64,000 nucleotides of DNA from Bacilli bacterium (GCA_017406955.1 JAFQXM010000012.1:1-64000), one strand, 5' to 3'; positions 8,916-18,698 are shown, counted from the first letter of the stretch. The notes: generated by a model not told the origin, from the letters alone. Numbers and translations: made by a program.

Positions 8916-8928
8916 TATCTTCTTTTTT
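8901..8928 (+). terminator. Terminator of sspI, probably bidirectional
   Basis: The stem AAAGAAGATA/TATCTTCTTT holds the sspI stop codon in its loop and is followed by T. It also lies at the end of the converging Hpt-REC gene. Confidence 0.8.
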
Positions 8929-9719
8929 TAATTCATTTTATTAAATTCAATTGTTTTTTCTACAACTCTTTTTACATCTTGTTCATTAAATGGTTTACCT
9001 AACATATCAATAATTTTATAAGTAAACGCTTTATCTATTGTCTCTTTAGATGAATCACCTGATATTATGGATACTGGAATTTTAGAGAATAAATCATTAT
9101 CTCTCATATAATCAAGAACTGCAAATCCATCTACTTTAGGCATATTTAAATCTAACAGAATTGCTTTAATATAATCATTATCTTTATTAGCCTTTATTAT
9201 ATTTATAGCTTCTTCACCATCTTTAGCAATACCAACAATATATTCATCTTTAAAAATACGTGATACAAAGTTTCTTATAATATTAGAATCATCTACTACT
9301 AATATAGTTTTATCATTATATGCTAATTCTTCTAGATTTATAGAAGTATCATTTGCACTAGTATTATCGCTCTTATAATCTTTTATTAGTTTAGTAACCC
9401 TATCTATTTCATTTATCAAATTATCAAAGTCACTTTGAATAAAATAAAGATCTCCTTCTTTACTCTTAGTTTCATGATTGTAAGCTATTTCTTCTAATTT
9501 AGTAAAACCAAAATATCTAGCGTCAGCTTTTATTGAATGAGCATATATAGAATAATTATTCATATCATTATTGTTCTTATATTGAATTAGTTTTGGTACT
9601 TTATCAGCCACTCCTACTAGAAAATCTCCTACTGTTGAATTATAAGTTTCAATATCTCCAAATAATTCTAAACTCTTATCTACATTAACGCCATTATCTT
9701 TTAGAAAGTTGATATCCAT
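8928..9719 (-). CDS. Hpt-domain and response-regulator-receiver fusion
   Basis: A two-domain phosphorelay protein of 263 residues. The first 120 residues look like a histidine phosphotransfer (Hpt) helical bundle with AHSIKADARYFGF, placing the phospho-His at residue 61. Residues 137-260 form a receiver domain with the acidic pair DD at 143-144, the phospho-acceptor Asp190 in AILLDLNMPKVDGF, Ser220, and Lys242 in GKPF. No DNA-binding or enzymatic output domain is present. No sensor kinase is encoded nearby. It could act as a phosphate relay or sink for a kinase elsewhere, for example in chemotaxis, motility or sporulation signalling. It converges with sspI. Confidence 0.88.
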   Translation of the reverse strand: MDINFLKDNGVNVDKSLELFGDIETYNSTVGDFLVGVADKVPKLIQYKNNNDMNNYSIYAHSIKADARYFGFTKLEEIAYNHETKSKEGDLYFIQSDFDNLINEIDRVTKLIKDYKSDNTSANDTSINLEELAYNDKTILVVDDSNIIRNFVSRIFKDEYIVGIAKDGEEAINIIKANKDNDYIKAILLDLNMPKVDGFAVLDYMRDNDLFSKIPVSIISGDSSKETIDKAFTYKIIDMLGKPFNEQDVKRVVEKTIEFNKMN

Positions 9720-9794
9720 CTAACAACACCATCCCTATCATATACTAACTAAATTATATCATATTTGTAAATAAAAAAAAAGAAAACTTTATTT

Positions 9795-10475
9795 TTATTT
9801 TCTTTTATTGTAAATAATTGGATACAAACTTCCATATTGTTCTACTTCAGCCTCTTTTAACTCACCTAAATTATACTTCTTAACTAACTTCTTAGTATTA
9901 CTAATTAGTTCATTTTGTAAAGAACCAAACTCATATTCATTTGCGAATTCATTACCTTCTAAATCTCCTAATGCAATCATAAAATCAATATTGTTTCGAC
10001 AGGCAGTTTCAATTATAGTTTCAGTACCACCATATGGCTGTACCCCAATAATTAAATCACATTCGTTTGGTAGTTTATCCATAGTAAATTTTTCTTTTAC
10101 TAATATAAATTTATTATTATTAGTTTCAGTATAAGCAAGTCTAGGATCATAAACTGTTATAGATCCATTTTTTTGTTTTAAAGAAATTCTACTAGATAAT
10201 CTTGGTAAAATTCCCCCTCCTATTTCTAATATATCTTTATTTAATCCAAACTCTTTTTTTAATAATTTAATAAAACCTAAATATAAATTATTTTGTTTTT
10301 TAATAATACCTAATTCATCATAAATCTCTCGCAACATATATCCATAAAAATTATTATTATCAATCCAACCAATATCTTTTAAAATTCTATCTTTTTCTTC
10401 ATCGCTATATGCATCTGGATACTTGTCAAAAATATTAATAACTTTAGATACAACTTCATCTGTAATTAAATTCAT
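9795..10475 (-). CDS. Putative SAM-dependent methyltransferase-like protein
   Basis: A 226-residue protein that I do not recognise by name. The centre has a Rossmann-like pattern: DILEIGGGILPRLSSRI resembles motif I (hhExGxGxG), TVYDPRLAY the acidic end of strand 2, and NECDLIIGVQPYGGTETII a motif IV-like DLIhxxxP. This suggests an AdoMet-binding fold without a clear target. The ATG at 10475 follows AGGGGTG; a longer TTG frame overlapping obg is less likely. It lies downstream of obg. Function is unassigned. Confidence 0.6.
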   Translation of the reverse strand: MNLITDEVVSKVINIFDKYPDAYSDEEKDRILKDIGWIDNNNFYGYMLREIYDELGIIKKQNNLYLGFIKLLKKEFGLNKDILEIGGGILPRLSSRISLKQKNGSITVYDPRLAYTETNNNKFILVKEKFTMDKLPNECDLIIGVQPYGGTETIIETACRNNIDFMIALGDLEGNEFANEYEFGSLQNELISNTKKLVKKYNLGELKEAEVEQYGSLYPIIYNKRK

Positions 10476-10533
10476 GTCACTAAACACCCCTAACGAAATA
10501 CATATTCTACAATACTTATTACTTTTTGTAAAG

Positions 10534-11814
10534 CTAATTTTTATAATCAAAATAGAAATCTAATATTCGCACCTGTTCGCCTTCTTTAGCACCTAATTCT
10601 TCTAGTCTTTGATCTATTCCCATTCTTCTTAGCTTTTTAGCAAATCTATAAACTGCTTCATCAGATGAAAACTTAGTCATTTTAAATATTTTTTCTATTT
10701 CCTTACCAGATATAACCCATATACCATCACTATCTTTCGTAATCGTAAATGGTTCTTCTTTTTTAAATTTATAAAGTACATGAGACTCTATTTGAGATTC
10801 ATCATAAAGTGGATCATTAGGTGCTTCATCAACTAAGTCCGCTAAAGTATCTACTACTACTTGTAATCCTTTATTAGTAGCAGCACTTACTTCAAATATT
10901 TTAATATTTGTATCTATTTTTTTCTTAAATTCTTTTAATTTATCTAGACTACCTGATATATCCATTTTATTAGCAATTATTATTTGTGGTTTCTTTATTA
11001 ATTTTTCATTAAACTCTTTTAATTCTTTATTTATTAGAAGATAATCTTCATATGGATCTCTTCCCTCACTACCAGACATATCTATAACATGAGCAATTAC
11101 TTTAGTTCTCTCTATATGTTTTAAAAATTTATCTCCTAAACCTTCACCATGTGAAGCTCCTTCTATTAGTCCAGGAAGATCTGCAATTACATAACTTCTT
11201 CCATCAGTAGACTTAGTTACTCCTAAATTGGGAGTTAAAGTTGTAAAGTGATATGCAGCTATTTTTGGTTTAGATTTAGATACCATTGATATAAAAGTAC
11301 TTTTCCCTACACTAGGTAATCCTACTAAACCTACATCCGCAAGCATTTTAACTTCTACTTTTAAATTTTTATGTTCTCCTTCTTCTCCATTTTCAGAATA
11401 ATCTGGTGCCGTATTAGTTTGAGTTTTAAACGCAGTATTTCCTCTACCACCACGTCCACCTTTAGCAATTAATTCACTTTGGTTCTTTTTAGATAAATCA
11501 GCTATTATTAATCCTGTATCTAAATCAGTTACTACTGTACCTAAAGGTACTTTTACTACTACTGGATCTGCACCCTTACCATGTTGATTTTTACCTTTTC
11601 CATTTTCACCTTTTTTACCTTTAATAGTTTTTTGATATCTTAAGTCAAGTAATGTATGCAAACCTTCATCTACTTTAAATATAATATCTGATCCATGACC
11701 ACCATTACCACCATAAGGTCCACCCATCGCAACATATTTCTCACGACGAAAAGCGCAACAGCCATCTCCACCATTACCAGCTTCTACTTTAATTTCTACT
11801 TCATCAACAAACAT
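10534..11814 (-). CDS. obg: GTPase Obg (CgtA)
   Basis: Essential GTPase of 50S assembly and the stringent and sporulation responses. Order of domains: a glycine-rich Obg fold at residues 1-158 (MFVDEVEIKVEAGNGGDG); the G domain with P-loop GLPSVGKST near 165-173, switch region HFTTLTPNLG, G3 DLPGLIEGA and G4 NKMD; then a C-terminal OCT domain from about 345 (FTITKDSDGIWVISG). The 426-residue length is normal. The ATG at 11814 is preferred over a GTG three codons earlier because it matches the family start MFVD and is spaced from GAGGTGAT. The gene follows a 124-residue unknown gene by five bases, in the rplU-prp-rpmA-X-obg order. Confidence 0.97.
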   Translation of the reverse strand: MFVDEVEIKVEAGNGGDGCCAFRREKYVAMGGPYGGNGGHGSDIIFKVDEGLHTLLDLRYQKTIKGKKGENGKGKNQHGKGADPVVVKVPLGTVVTDLDTGLIIADLSKKNQSELIAKGGRGGRGNTAFKTQTNTAPDYSENGEEGEHKNLKVEVKMLADVGLVGLPSVGKSTFISMVSKSKPKIAAYHFTTLTPNLGVTKSTDGRSYVIADLPGLIEGASHGEGLGDKFLKHIERTKVIAHVIDMSGSEGRDPYEDYLLINKELKEFNEKLIKKPQIIIANKMDISGSLDKLKEFKKKIDTNIKIFEVSAATNKGLQVVVDTLADLVDEAPNDPLYDESQIESHVLYKFKKEEPFTITKDSDGIWVISGKEIEKIFKMTKFSSDEAVYRFAKKLRRMGIDQRLEELGAKEGEQVRILDFYFDYKN

Positions 11815-11819
11815 ACATA

Positions 11820-12194
11820 TCACCTCTTTTTTTCTTCATCGTTTTCTTTTAAATCTTTATAAAAAGTTAACATATATGTAATACCATCTTCCAAATATTT
11901 AATGGCACTATCAATTTTATTACTATCATATAAAAACTTTTGTAGTTGATCAATTTCTCTTGCTTTCTGCCCAAATATTAAATAATCATCACTAACACTT
12001 AAATTATCATTTACAAGTAACGTAATATCATTATATATATTATTAAACAATTTATTAGTAGCTTTATATCTTTCTTCTAATTTTAATTTAGTTAAATCTA
12101 TAACATCATCATTGGTATAATCTTCAAATTCTTTATCCCACATTATAGACATATTAGTTAAATCGTAATTATTATCATTAATTATAACTTTCAT
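11820..12194 (-). CDS. Unknown protein between rpmA and obg (positional equivalent of spo0B)
   Basis: A 124-residue acidic, mostly helical cytoplasmic protein with no motif that I recognise. It occupies the place that spo0B holds in Bacillus (rpmA-spo0B-obg) but shows no visible Spo0B signature: there is no H-box and it is much shorter. The sequence begins MKVIINDNNYDLTN and ends in a charged helix (KENDEEKKR). The ribosome binding site is TAGGAGTGG. It is separated from rpmA by a terminator but is almost contiguous with obg, so the two are probably co-transcribed. Confidence 0.7.
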   Translation of the reverse strand: MKVIINDNNYDLTNMSIMWDKEFEDYTNDDVIDLTKLKLEERYKATNKLFNNIYNDITLLVNDNLSVSDDYLIFGQKAREIDQLQKFLYDSNKIDSAIKYLEDGITYMLTFYKDLKENDEEKKR

Positions 12195-12222
12195 AAAACC
12201 ACTCCTATTAAAGTAATTATAT

Positions 12223-12248
12223 CAAAAAAAGAAGCCTTATAAAAGGCT
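12223..12248 (-). terminator. Terminator between rpmA and the obg transcript
   Basis: Stem AGCCTT/AAGGCT (12233-12248) followed by TCTTTTTTT on the minus strand. It should separate the rplU-prp-rpmA and obg units or reduce read-through. Confidence 0.8.
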
Positions 12249-12254
12249 CTTTAA

Positions 12255-12545
12255 TTATTCACTTACTGGATAACAAGAAGCTTGTTTTTTACTTCTTCCT
12301 AAACGTTCAAATTTTACTACTCCATCAACTGTAGTATATAATGAATCATCATTACCACGACGAACATTTACACCAGGAAAAATCTTAGTTCCACGTTGAC
12401 GATATATAATAGAACCAGCTTTAATAAACTCACCATCAGCTGCTTTAGCACCTAATCTACGACCAATAGAATCACGTCCATTAGATGTTGAACCTTGCCC
12501 TTTATGATGAGCAAATAATTGTATATCTAATTTTAATAAATTCAT
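12255..12545 (-). CDS. rpmA: 50S ribosomal protein L27 with Prp-cleaved leader
   Basis: L27 lies at the peptidyl-transferase centre of the 50S subunit. The 96-residue product starts with the leader [12 protein letters not shown], followed by mature [14 protein letters not shown]. This matches the Bacillota leader in which the Prp protease cuts after FA to expose the flexible L27 N terminus. The remainder ([26 protein letters not shown]) is standard L27. It lies directly after prp in the rplU-prp-rpmA operon. The same LDIQ-x-FA leader motif reappears in L32 at 23880-24089. Confidence 0.97.
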   Translation of the reverse strand: MNLLKLDIQLFAHHKGQGSTSNGRDSIGRRLGAKAADGEFIKAGSIIYRQRGTKIFPGVNVRRGNDDSLYTTVDGVVKFERLGRSKKQASCYPVSE

Positions 12546-12556
12546 ACTTTTCCTCC

Positions 12557-12859
12557 TTATTTTACTTCAATATTTTCTTTATAATTCTTTTCAAGTTCTT
12601 TTAAAAGACTAACCATATTATTAATTAGTAATTGTGTAGTACTATCATTAGACTTAATATCTATAGACATACCCTTCTTACTAACTAAATAACTTAGACT
12701 ACCTTTATCAAGAGACAAAATACCATTTACAGTAGTAGTAACTATACTACTAGCTGCAGCACATACTATATCTTTACCATAATCATCATACATTGCATGA
12801 CCTAATATAGTAATCTTTTTATATTTAGCATTTTGTTTTTCTATTTTTACTTTAATCAT
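12557..12859 (-). CDS. prp: Ribosomal-processing cysteine protease Prp (YsxB)
   Basis: Small cysteine protease that trims the N-terminal leader of L27. The 100-residue protein shows the catalytic pattern [18 protein letters not shown], with His21 and Cys33 (Asp30 between them), as in characterised Prp. It sits between rplU and rpmA, the universal place in Bacillota. Given the L27-like leader on L32 in this genome, it may have a second ribosomal substrate; that is inference. Confidence 0.96.
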   Translation of the reverse strand: MIKVKIEKQNAKYKKITILGHAMYDDYGKDIVCAAASSIVTTTVNGILSLDKGSLSYLVSKKGMSIDIKSNDSTTQLLINNMVSLLKELEKNYKENIEVK

Positions 12860-12861
12860 AA

Positions 12862-13161
12862 TTAACCAATCTTAGTAATTTTAATTTTAGTATAAGGTTG
12901 TCTATGTCCTTGCTTCTTACGGTTAGATCTGTCTTTAGATTTATATTTAAAAACAGTTATTTTTTTATTCTTACCATTCTTTAAAACTTCTCCAAGAACT
13001 GTAACATCAGTAAGATAAGGACTTCCTACTTTTCCATCAACCATTAATACTTGGTCAAAACTAATTTCATCACCTTCGTTAGCATTAATCTTTTCTACAA
13101 AAATTTCACTACCTTCAGTAACATAATATTGTTTCCCACCAACTTTAATAACAGCGTTCAT
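12862..13161 (-). CDS. rplU: 50S ribosomal protein L21
   Basis: Primary 23S rRNA-binding protein of 99 residues. MNAVIKVGGKQYYVTEG, VLMVDGKVGSPYL and the C-terminal KKQGHRQPYTKIKITKI are all typical. ATG at 13161 is chosen because AAAGGAGG precedes it; a TTG one codon earlier is not needed. It heads the rplU-prp-rpmA operon behind a strong promoter and an L21 leader RNA. Confidence 0.97.
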   Translation of the reverse strand: MNAVIKVGGKQYYVTEGSEIFVEKINANEGDEISFDQVLMVDGKVGSPYLTDVTVLGEVLKNGKNKKITVFKYKSKDRSNRKKQGHRQPYTKIKITKIG

Positions 13162-13260
13162 CAATATACCTCCTTTATATAAACTTAAGACTCGCTCTTA
13201 AGGTACAAGTAATCTTGTTTATAAACCTTTTCAATGCGGTTTGAGCATGAGGCGTCAAAC
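13162..13260 (-). promoter_or_regulatory. Ribosomal protein L21 leader RNA (probable)
   Basis: About 100 bases between the promoter and rplU contain conserved-looking paired segments (for example GACGCCTC, and CTTAAGAGCGAGTCTTAAG as a hairpin at about 13185-13205). The position matches the L21 leader known in Bacillota, thought to mediate autoregulation. The structure was judged by eye only. Confidence 0.6.
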
Positions 13261-13266
13261 ATAGAG

Positions 13267-13295
13267 ATTATATCATATTGATATAACTATGTCAA
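13267..13295 (-). promoter_or_regulatory. Strong sigma-A promoter of rplU operon
   Basis: TTGACA (13290-13295), 17 bases, TATAAT (13267-13272): consensus at every position. It begins directly after the addA stop codon. Confidence 0.92.
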
Positions 13296-16200
13296 CTAAT
13301 TTACTTTTCTATACTCCTCATCAAGTATTGAATATAAATAACAGTCTACATCCATACCTAATTTATTCTTAATAAATTCTCTATATCCATTTAATTGTTT
13401 ATCATATTCTATATCACTAATATTTTTTAATTTATAATCTATTATAATAATCTTATTATCAGATTCTATCATTAAATCAATAATACCATGAGATAATATA
13501 TTATCTTTACTATATATAAACTCATATTCTTTATACATTTTATTATTAATATTATTTTTTATTAAACTACTATTTAAAAACTTATCAATCTTAAATTTAA
13601 TCTCATCAGTAATATCAAATAAAGAATAATCCGGATTTTTAAAATCAATAAGCTCTAATACTTCATGCACTTTACTACCAAAATCCATTAATTCTTTTTC
13701 TTCCTTAGTAATTAAATGTAGATTATCTTTAGAATAATGATTCTCTTCTTTTATTACTTTACCTATAGAAACTTCTTCTACTTTTAAAGTATCAGATATT
13801 TTATCTAACTTATCATTATTTTTACCATATAAATATTCTTTAGATGCATCTACTTCTACTTCTTTAACATAAGGAAGTAATAAACTATATATACTTTTTA
13901 ATATATCTAAGAAAGAATTATACTTTTCTTTAACTTCATCTGGTATTATATCTAATACTTCTTTTTCTTCTTCTATTTTAGGTATTACTATAATCATCTT
14001 TTCTTCAACTCTAGTTAACGCAACATAAAGTAATCTAATTTCTTCAGATATTTCTTCTTTTTTAATATTATTCTTAACTAATGTCTTTATAATAGTATCC
14101 TTATAATAACCATCTACTTTAGGGATAACTATTCCATACTTATTATCATAAAGTATTCTTTTTTTAGTCTCATCTAAATTAAATCTAGTAAATAATGAAG
14201 CATAATAACATATTGGAAACTCTAATCCCTTAGATTTATGAATAGTCATTATCTTACAACTATTACTATTATCTGTATTAGTATTAAATTTTAAATCTAA
14301 ATCATTACGGGAGATATTATCTAAGTGTTCTACAAAATCATATATAGTATTACCACTATCTTCTAATTCTTTAACTAAATTAAATAAATATTCTCTTCTT
14401 ACCCTATGTTCTAAGATATTAGATATAGTAATTAATTTATAATCATAATCAAAACAATCCAATACATAATTTAAGTAACTAGAAGGACTCATAATATCTA
14501 TATTATCTATTAGTTCTAAACACTTCTTATATAAAGATGATTCACATATTTTATCATTCACTATATATTCATATATTTCACGATCTTTATAATCACTTAA
14601 GAAACTTCTTCCAATAGATACAAAACTATATTTATCTATATCTTTATTTTTAATAGAAATAATAAACTTTAATAAATTTTTTATTACTAATATATCTTTA
14701 TCATTACTTAAAGAATCATCTTGCCATATAGTAATAGGAATACCTAAGTACTTAAATACTTTATTATAAAGTTCAAAATTCCAAGATCTATCTAATAATA
14801 TGGATATATCACTATATTTAATATCTCTTAATATATTTTTATCTTTATCAAAGATTTGATATTTAGAATTAATCTTATCTTTTATATCATTACCAATAAT
14901 AAAAGCTTCTATTTCTTCTTTCTTTAAATCACTCTCTTCATAAGTTAATACATCTAAATTATAGTTATTATCTTTATACTCATCATATAACTTATTACCA
15001 TATATCATCCTATGTGATTCTTTATAATTAGCTCCTCCTATATCATCACTCATAATATAGTTAAATATTAAATTAATATTATTAAGTACTTCTTCTCTAG
15101 ATCTAAAGTTATCAAGTAAATCTATTTTATAACCAATATCACTATTAGTATATAAATCATATTTATTTTTAAATATATATGGATTAGCATTCCTAAATCT
15201 ATAAATTGATTGTTTAATATCTCCAACCATATATAAATTATTGTTAGAAATTAAACTAATAAACTTCTCTTGGGTATCAGAAGTATCTTGATATTCATCT
15301 AATAATATTTCATTATAACTATTAGTAAGTTCTTCTTTTATATTAGAGTTATCTTCTACTAATTTAATAGATAAATGAGCTATATCAGTATAAGTATATA
15401 TATCATTTTCTTTTTTATAATCTTCTAATAACTTATTTAATTCTTTTAATATACTAATAATCATACTTATAGAAGACTTAGTAGATTCTATTTCTTCTTT
15501 CATAGAATCTAGGCTATCATAAATAACTAATTCTTTTAACTCTTTCGCAGTATTAAATATATCTGTTTTTATTTGTTTACCAATATCACTAGAACCTCTA
15601 GGTACTTTAATACTTTCATAGTTAATTGATTTAACTACATCACTATATTCTTTAGAATTAATTAAATCTTTAAAATTATTTTCTATTCTTTCAACAAAAT
15701 CATCTTCAAAATAATCAGGTAATTCTTTAATTAAATTCTTAATATAAGATATCTTACTAAATATTAAATCAATATATTCTTTAATAAAATTATCTATATT
15801 ATAGTTATCTATATAATTATCTAAATATTTATCTTTATCATATTTTAATTCTATTTTCTTATAACAATCTAATATATAAGTCTTTAAGTTTTCATCATCT
15901 TTTAAACAAAAATCTCTAATTAATTTATTAAACTCTTCAGTAGGAGTTAAATAATATTTATCAAATATTTTATCTAATAATTCTTTCTTTTTTAAGTTAA
16001 TAATTACTTCATCTGTTATTTTAATATTATTAGTTATATTTAAATGTGTATGATGTTTTTTAACTATACTTAAAGCATATGAATCAAAAGTAGTTATATA
16101 AGAACTATCTATAAGATCTAATTCATCTTTTAAATTACTATCTTTCTTAATAGCCTTTCTAATACGTTCTTTCATTTCATTCGCAGCCGCATTAGTAAAA

Positions 16201-16358
16201 GTTAATATTAATAAACGGTTTATATGTATACCACTTTTTAGTTTTCTAATAACTCTTTCAGTAAGTACAGCTGTTTTACCAGAACCTGCTCCTGCAGAAA
16301 CAATAATATTTTTACCTTCTAGGTTAATAGCATTTTCTTGTTCCTTAGTCCACTTCAT
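13296..16358 (-). CDS. addA: ATP-dependent helicase/nuclease AddA
   Basis: UvrD-like helicase and nuclease subunit of the AddAB (RecBCD-like) double-strand-break repair complex. At 1020 residues it is somewhat shorter than Bacillus AddA (about 1230). Walker A is SAGAGSGKTAVL (residues 21-32), motif II LLDEYQDTSDTQE near 352-364, GDIKQSIYRFR just after, and motif V-VI MTIHKSKGLEFPICYY and LLYVALTRVEEKM. The C-terminal RecB-type nuclease has GSKVHEVLE and IIIIDYKLKN, the catalytic D-x-K. It overlaps addB by one base. It supports both repair and recombination of DNA taken up. Confidence 0.96.
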   Translation of the reverse strand: MKWTKEQENAINLEGKNIIVSAGAGSGKTAVLTERVIRKLKSGIHINRLLILTFTNAAANEMKERIRKAIKKDSNLKDELDLIDSSYITTFDSYALSIVKKHHTHLNITNNIKITDEVIINLKKKELLDKIFDKYYLTPTEEFNKLIRDFCLKDDENLKTYILDCYKKIELKYDKDKYLDNYIDNYNIDNFIKEYIDLIFSKISYIKNLIKELPDYFEDDFVERIENNFKDLINSKEYSDVVKSINYESIKVPRGSSDIGKQIKTDIFNTAKELKELVIYDSLDSMKEEIESTKSSISMIISILKELNKLLEDYKKENDIYTYTDIAHLSIKLVEDNSNIKEELTNSYNEILLDEYQDTSDTQEKFISLISNNNLYMVGDIKQSIYRFRNANPYIFKNKYDLYTNSDIGYKIDLLDNFRSREEVLNNINLIFNYIMSDDIGGANYKESHRMIYGNKLYDEYKDNNYNLDVLTYEESDLKKEEIEAFIIGNDIKDKINSKYQIFDKDKNILRDIKYSDISILLDRSWNFELYNKVFKYLGIPITIWQDDSLSNDKDILVIKNLLKFIISIKNKDIDKYSFVSIGRSFLSDYKDREIYEYIVNDKICESSLYKKCLELIDNIDIMSPSSYLNYVLDCFDYDYKLITISNILEHRVRREYLFNLVKELEDSGNTIYDFVEHLDNISRNDLDLKFNTNTDNSNSCKIMTIHKSKGLEFPICYYASLFTRFNLDETKKRILYDNKYGIVIPKVDGYYKDTIIKTLVKNNIKKEEISEEIRLLYVALTRVEEKMIIVIPKIEEEKEVLDIIPDEVKEKYNSFLDILKSIYSLLLPYVKEVEVDASKEYLYGKNNDKLDKISDTLKVEEVSIGKVIKEENHYSKDNLHLITKEEKELMDFGSKVHEVLELIDFKNPDYSLFDITDEIKFKIDKFLNSSLIKNNINNKMYKEYEFIYSKDNILSHGIIDLMIESDNKIIIIDYKLKNISDIEYDKQLNGYREFIKNKLGMDVDCYLYSILDEEYRKVN

Positions 16359-18667
16359 TATGCTTCACCCCCTAGAAAAGATAAATCATCTACATCTTCT
16401 AAATACTTAATATTTTTATCATTCATATAACATAAGTCTTTAAATTTACAGTATTTACAAGATATATTTTTTTCCTTATATACTTTAGGATTTATAGAAA
16501 AATCTCTATCTAGTATTTCATCTGTTTTATTATCTATATGTTTTTTAGTAAACTTAACTAAATTATATAACGTATTATTATCAAGTACTTTAGAATATCT
16601 TCCAAATTTATCATTATAAGACATACCCTTTATTAATCTACTATCTTTATATGTTTTATCAAACTTACTTAATATATCTATATCATCCGTAGAATATCCT
16701 TTAAGTAAATATAAATCGCACTTTTCTTTATCTAACTTTTTAGACCAAGGTAGGTAATCAAATAGAATATTTTGATAGTATATTCCACTAAATATTGGAC
16801 TCTTAAATATTTTAGAATAATGTATTAAGTATAAATATACAGGTAATTGCATATTCAAGCCATGTTTCATAGGTAATATAGAAGTATCTATTTTACCTGT
16901 TTTATAATCTATTATAGAAAAATATACATCTTCTATATTTTTATAAAACATTATTTTATCTATATAACCAACAAACTCTACAGAAATATCTTTATCTAAT
17001 TTAACAGAAACTTTCTTTTCAAAATAATATTCTTTGTAATTAGTATATTCTTCTTGCATCTTTATTTTAGAAATAATATTTTCTAAATCTTTTTTTAATC
17101 TAATAAGTAAGAACTTCTCTTTTAAAGATAAATATCTAGTTTTTAAATAATTATTATATTCTTTATCTAAATCAAAATTACTATTTTTATATAAAGATAA
17201 TATCTTATGATAAAGTGATCCAATAAAAGCCCCAAATGTATCTTCGTAATCATCTAGTTTTAATACATATTTAATATAATATTTAAACTTACATTCGTTA
17301 TAACTATTAAGTGATGTATAAGATAAATTTAATGGATAATCTAAGTTTTCTAAATAAGTATTTTTATTTATATTAGTATAGTTATTATCATATGTATTAT
17401 ATAAACTATTATAATGACTATTTAGTTTTAATAAATTATCATCTTTAAGTCCATATAAGTTATATAAATCTAATTTTTCACCTAATCTAATTTCATTATA
17501 AATATTAGATTTATTATATAAATCATTATTATATTTAATTATATTTAAACCTAAATCATCTATTAAACTAGATCTATAATAAGTAGAAAAAGAACTACTT
17601 AATTTATAGGATAAGAATAAATTTTTTATATTACCCAAGATATTACTAAGTAGAAGTTTTTCTCTTTTATTCAAATAAGCAGTATCATATAAATCTATTT
17701 CTTTTTTATCTTTATCAGTAATATAATCTATATCTTTATATATTTTAGGTAATATATCTTGATTAAAACCTAATACAAAGACATATTCGTCATCCATAAA
17801 CTCTTCATCATATAAATTCTTAATATTAACTGCATCTACATACTTAGTACTTGGTATATAAGTATGTTTTAATTTATCTATTAATAATTTATTATAAATA
17901 GGATCTTTCTCATCAATAAAAGATAATTCACTAATTACATTAATTAGCTTTTTATTAATTATATTTTTATTAGAATTATCTAAATCTATTATTTCATTAT
18001 CTAAATAATCTTTAACTACTTTAGTAGAATAAATACTATTTTTAAAATCTATATTAATTGGAATATTATAATAACTAAATAATTTATAAATAGTATATAA
18101 ATAATCATCACTTATATTAGTCAAATATATTTTATTTATATCTATACCTTTATCTAATAAATCTATTATTTTTAAACATACATAATTAACTTCATCTTCT
18201 AAAGTGTTACACTCTATAACATTACTATTAAATTTATTTAATTTATAATTAACTTTATAATTAAGTACTTTTTCTTCATAAGAATCCAAATCATAATAGT
18301 TTTTAACTACAATATCATATTTAGAAATACTATTTCTAAAAGCTTTATTAAATATTAATAAATTATTATCTATTAATTCTCTTTTTAATTCTTTTAAGAA
18401 ATTTAATTTAGAATTATTATAATTCTTATTTTCATCTACAAAATATAAATTATCTAAATATACTTTTACTACATCTATATCATAATTATATTTATTGATT
18501 AGGTAATATATAGTTTTTAAATCATACTTAAAATAATAACTATCAAGAAATTCTTTTTTAGTCATAAATTTAATATTATATAGTTTATCTTTATTAATAG
18601 AATCTAATATTTTTAGTTTTTCTTCACTTGGACATACTATTAATAAATCGTCTTTACTATTAACCAT
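16358..18667 (-). CDS. addB: AddB/RexB-type exonuclease subunit, short form
   Basis: Second subunit of the AddAB recombination nuclease, about 769 residues against about 1160 in Bacillus. The C-terminal nuclease is intact: ECKFKYYIKYVL (about residues 460-471), IIDYKTGKID, and the closing CKYCKFKDLC, whose C-x2-C-x5-C spacing with the earlier Cys matches the AddB iron-sulfur staple. The N-terminal helicase-like part has no visible Walker A, unlike the Bacillus protein, so it is probably purely structural or Chi-recognising. ATG at 18667 follows AGTGGTGG; a GTG four codons upstream overlaps that site. addB and addA are translationally coupled. Confidence 0.85.
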   Translation of the reverse strand: MVNSKDDLLIVCPSEEKLKILDSINKDKLYNIKFMTKKEFLDSYYFKYDLKTIYYLINKYNYDIDVVKVYLDNLYFVDENKNYNNSKLNFLKELKRELIDNNLLIFNKAFRNSISKYDIVVKNYYDLDSYEEKVLNYKVNYKLNKFNSNVIECNTLEDEVNYVCLKIIDLLDKGIDINKIYLTNISDDYLYTIYKLFSYYNIPINIDFKNSIYSTKVVKDYLDNEIIDLDNSNKNIINKKLINVISELSFIDEKDPIYNKLLIDKLKHTYIPSTKYVDAVNIKNLYDEEFMDDEYVFVLGFNQDILPKIYKDIDYITDKDKKEIDLYDTAYLNKREKLLLSNILGNIKNLFLSYKLSSSFSTYYRSSLIDDLGLNIIKYNNDLYNKSNIYNEIRLGEKLDLYNLYGLKDDNLLKLNSHYNSLYNTYDNNYTNINKNTYLENLDYPLNLSYTSLNSYNECKFKYYIKYVLKLDDYEDTFGAFIGSLYHKILSLYKNSNFDLDKEYNNYLKTRYLSLKEKFLLIRLKKDLENIISKIKMQEEYTNYKEYYFEKKVSVKLDKDISVEFVGYIDKIMFYKNIEDVYFSIIDYKTGKIDTSILPMKHGLNMQLPVYLYLIHYSKIFKSPIFSGIYYQNILFDYLPWSKKLDKEKCDLYLLKGYSTDDIDILSKFDKTYKDSRLIKGMSYNDKFGRYSKVLDNNTLYNLVKFTKKHIDNKTDEILDRDFSINPKVYKEKNISCKYCKFKDLCYMNDKNIKYLEDVDDLSFLGGEA

Positions 18668-18698
18668 ATATACCACCACTTATATTATATAATTTATA

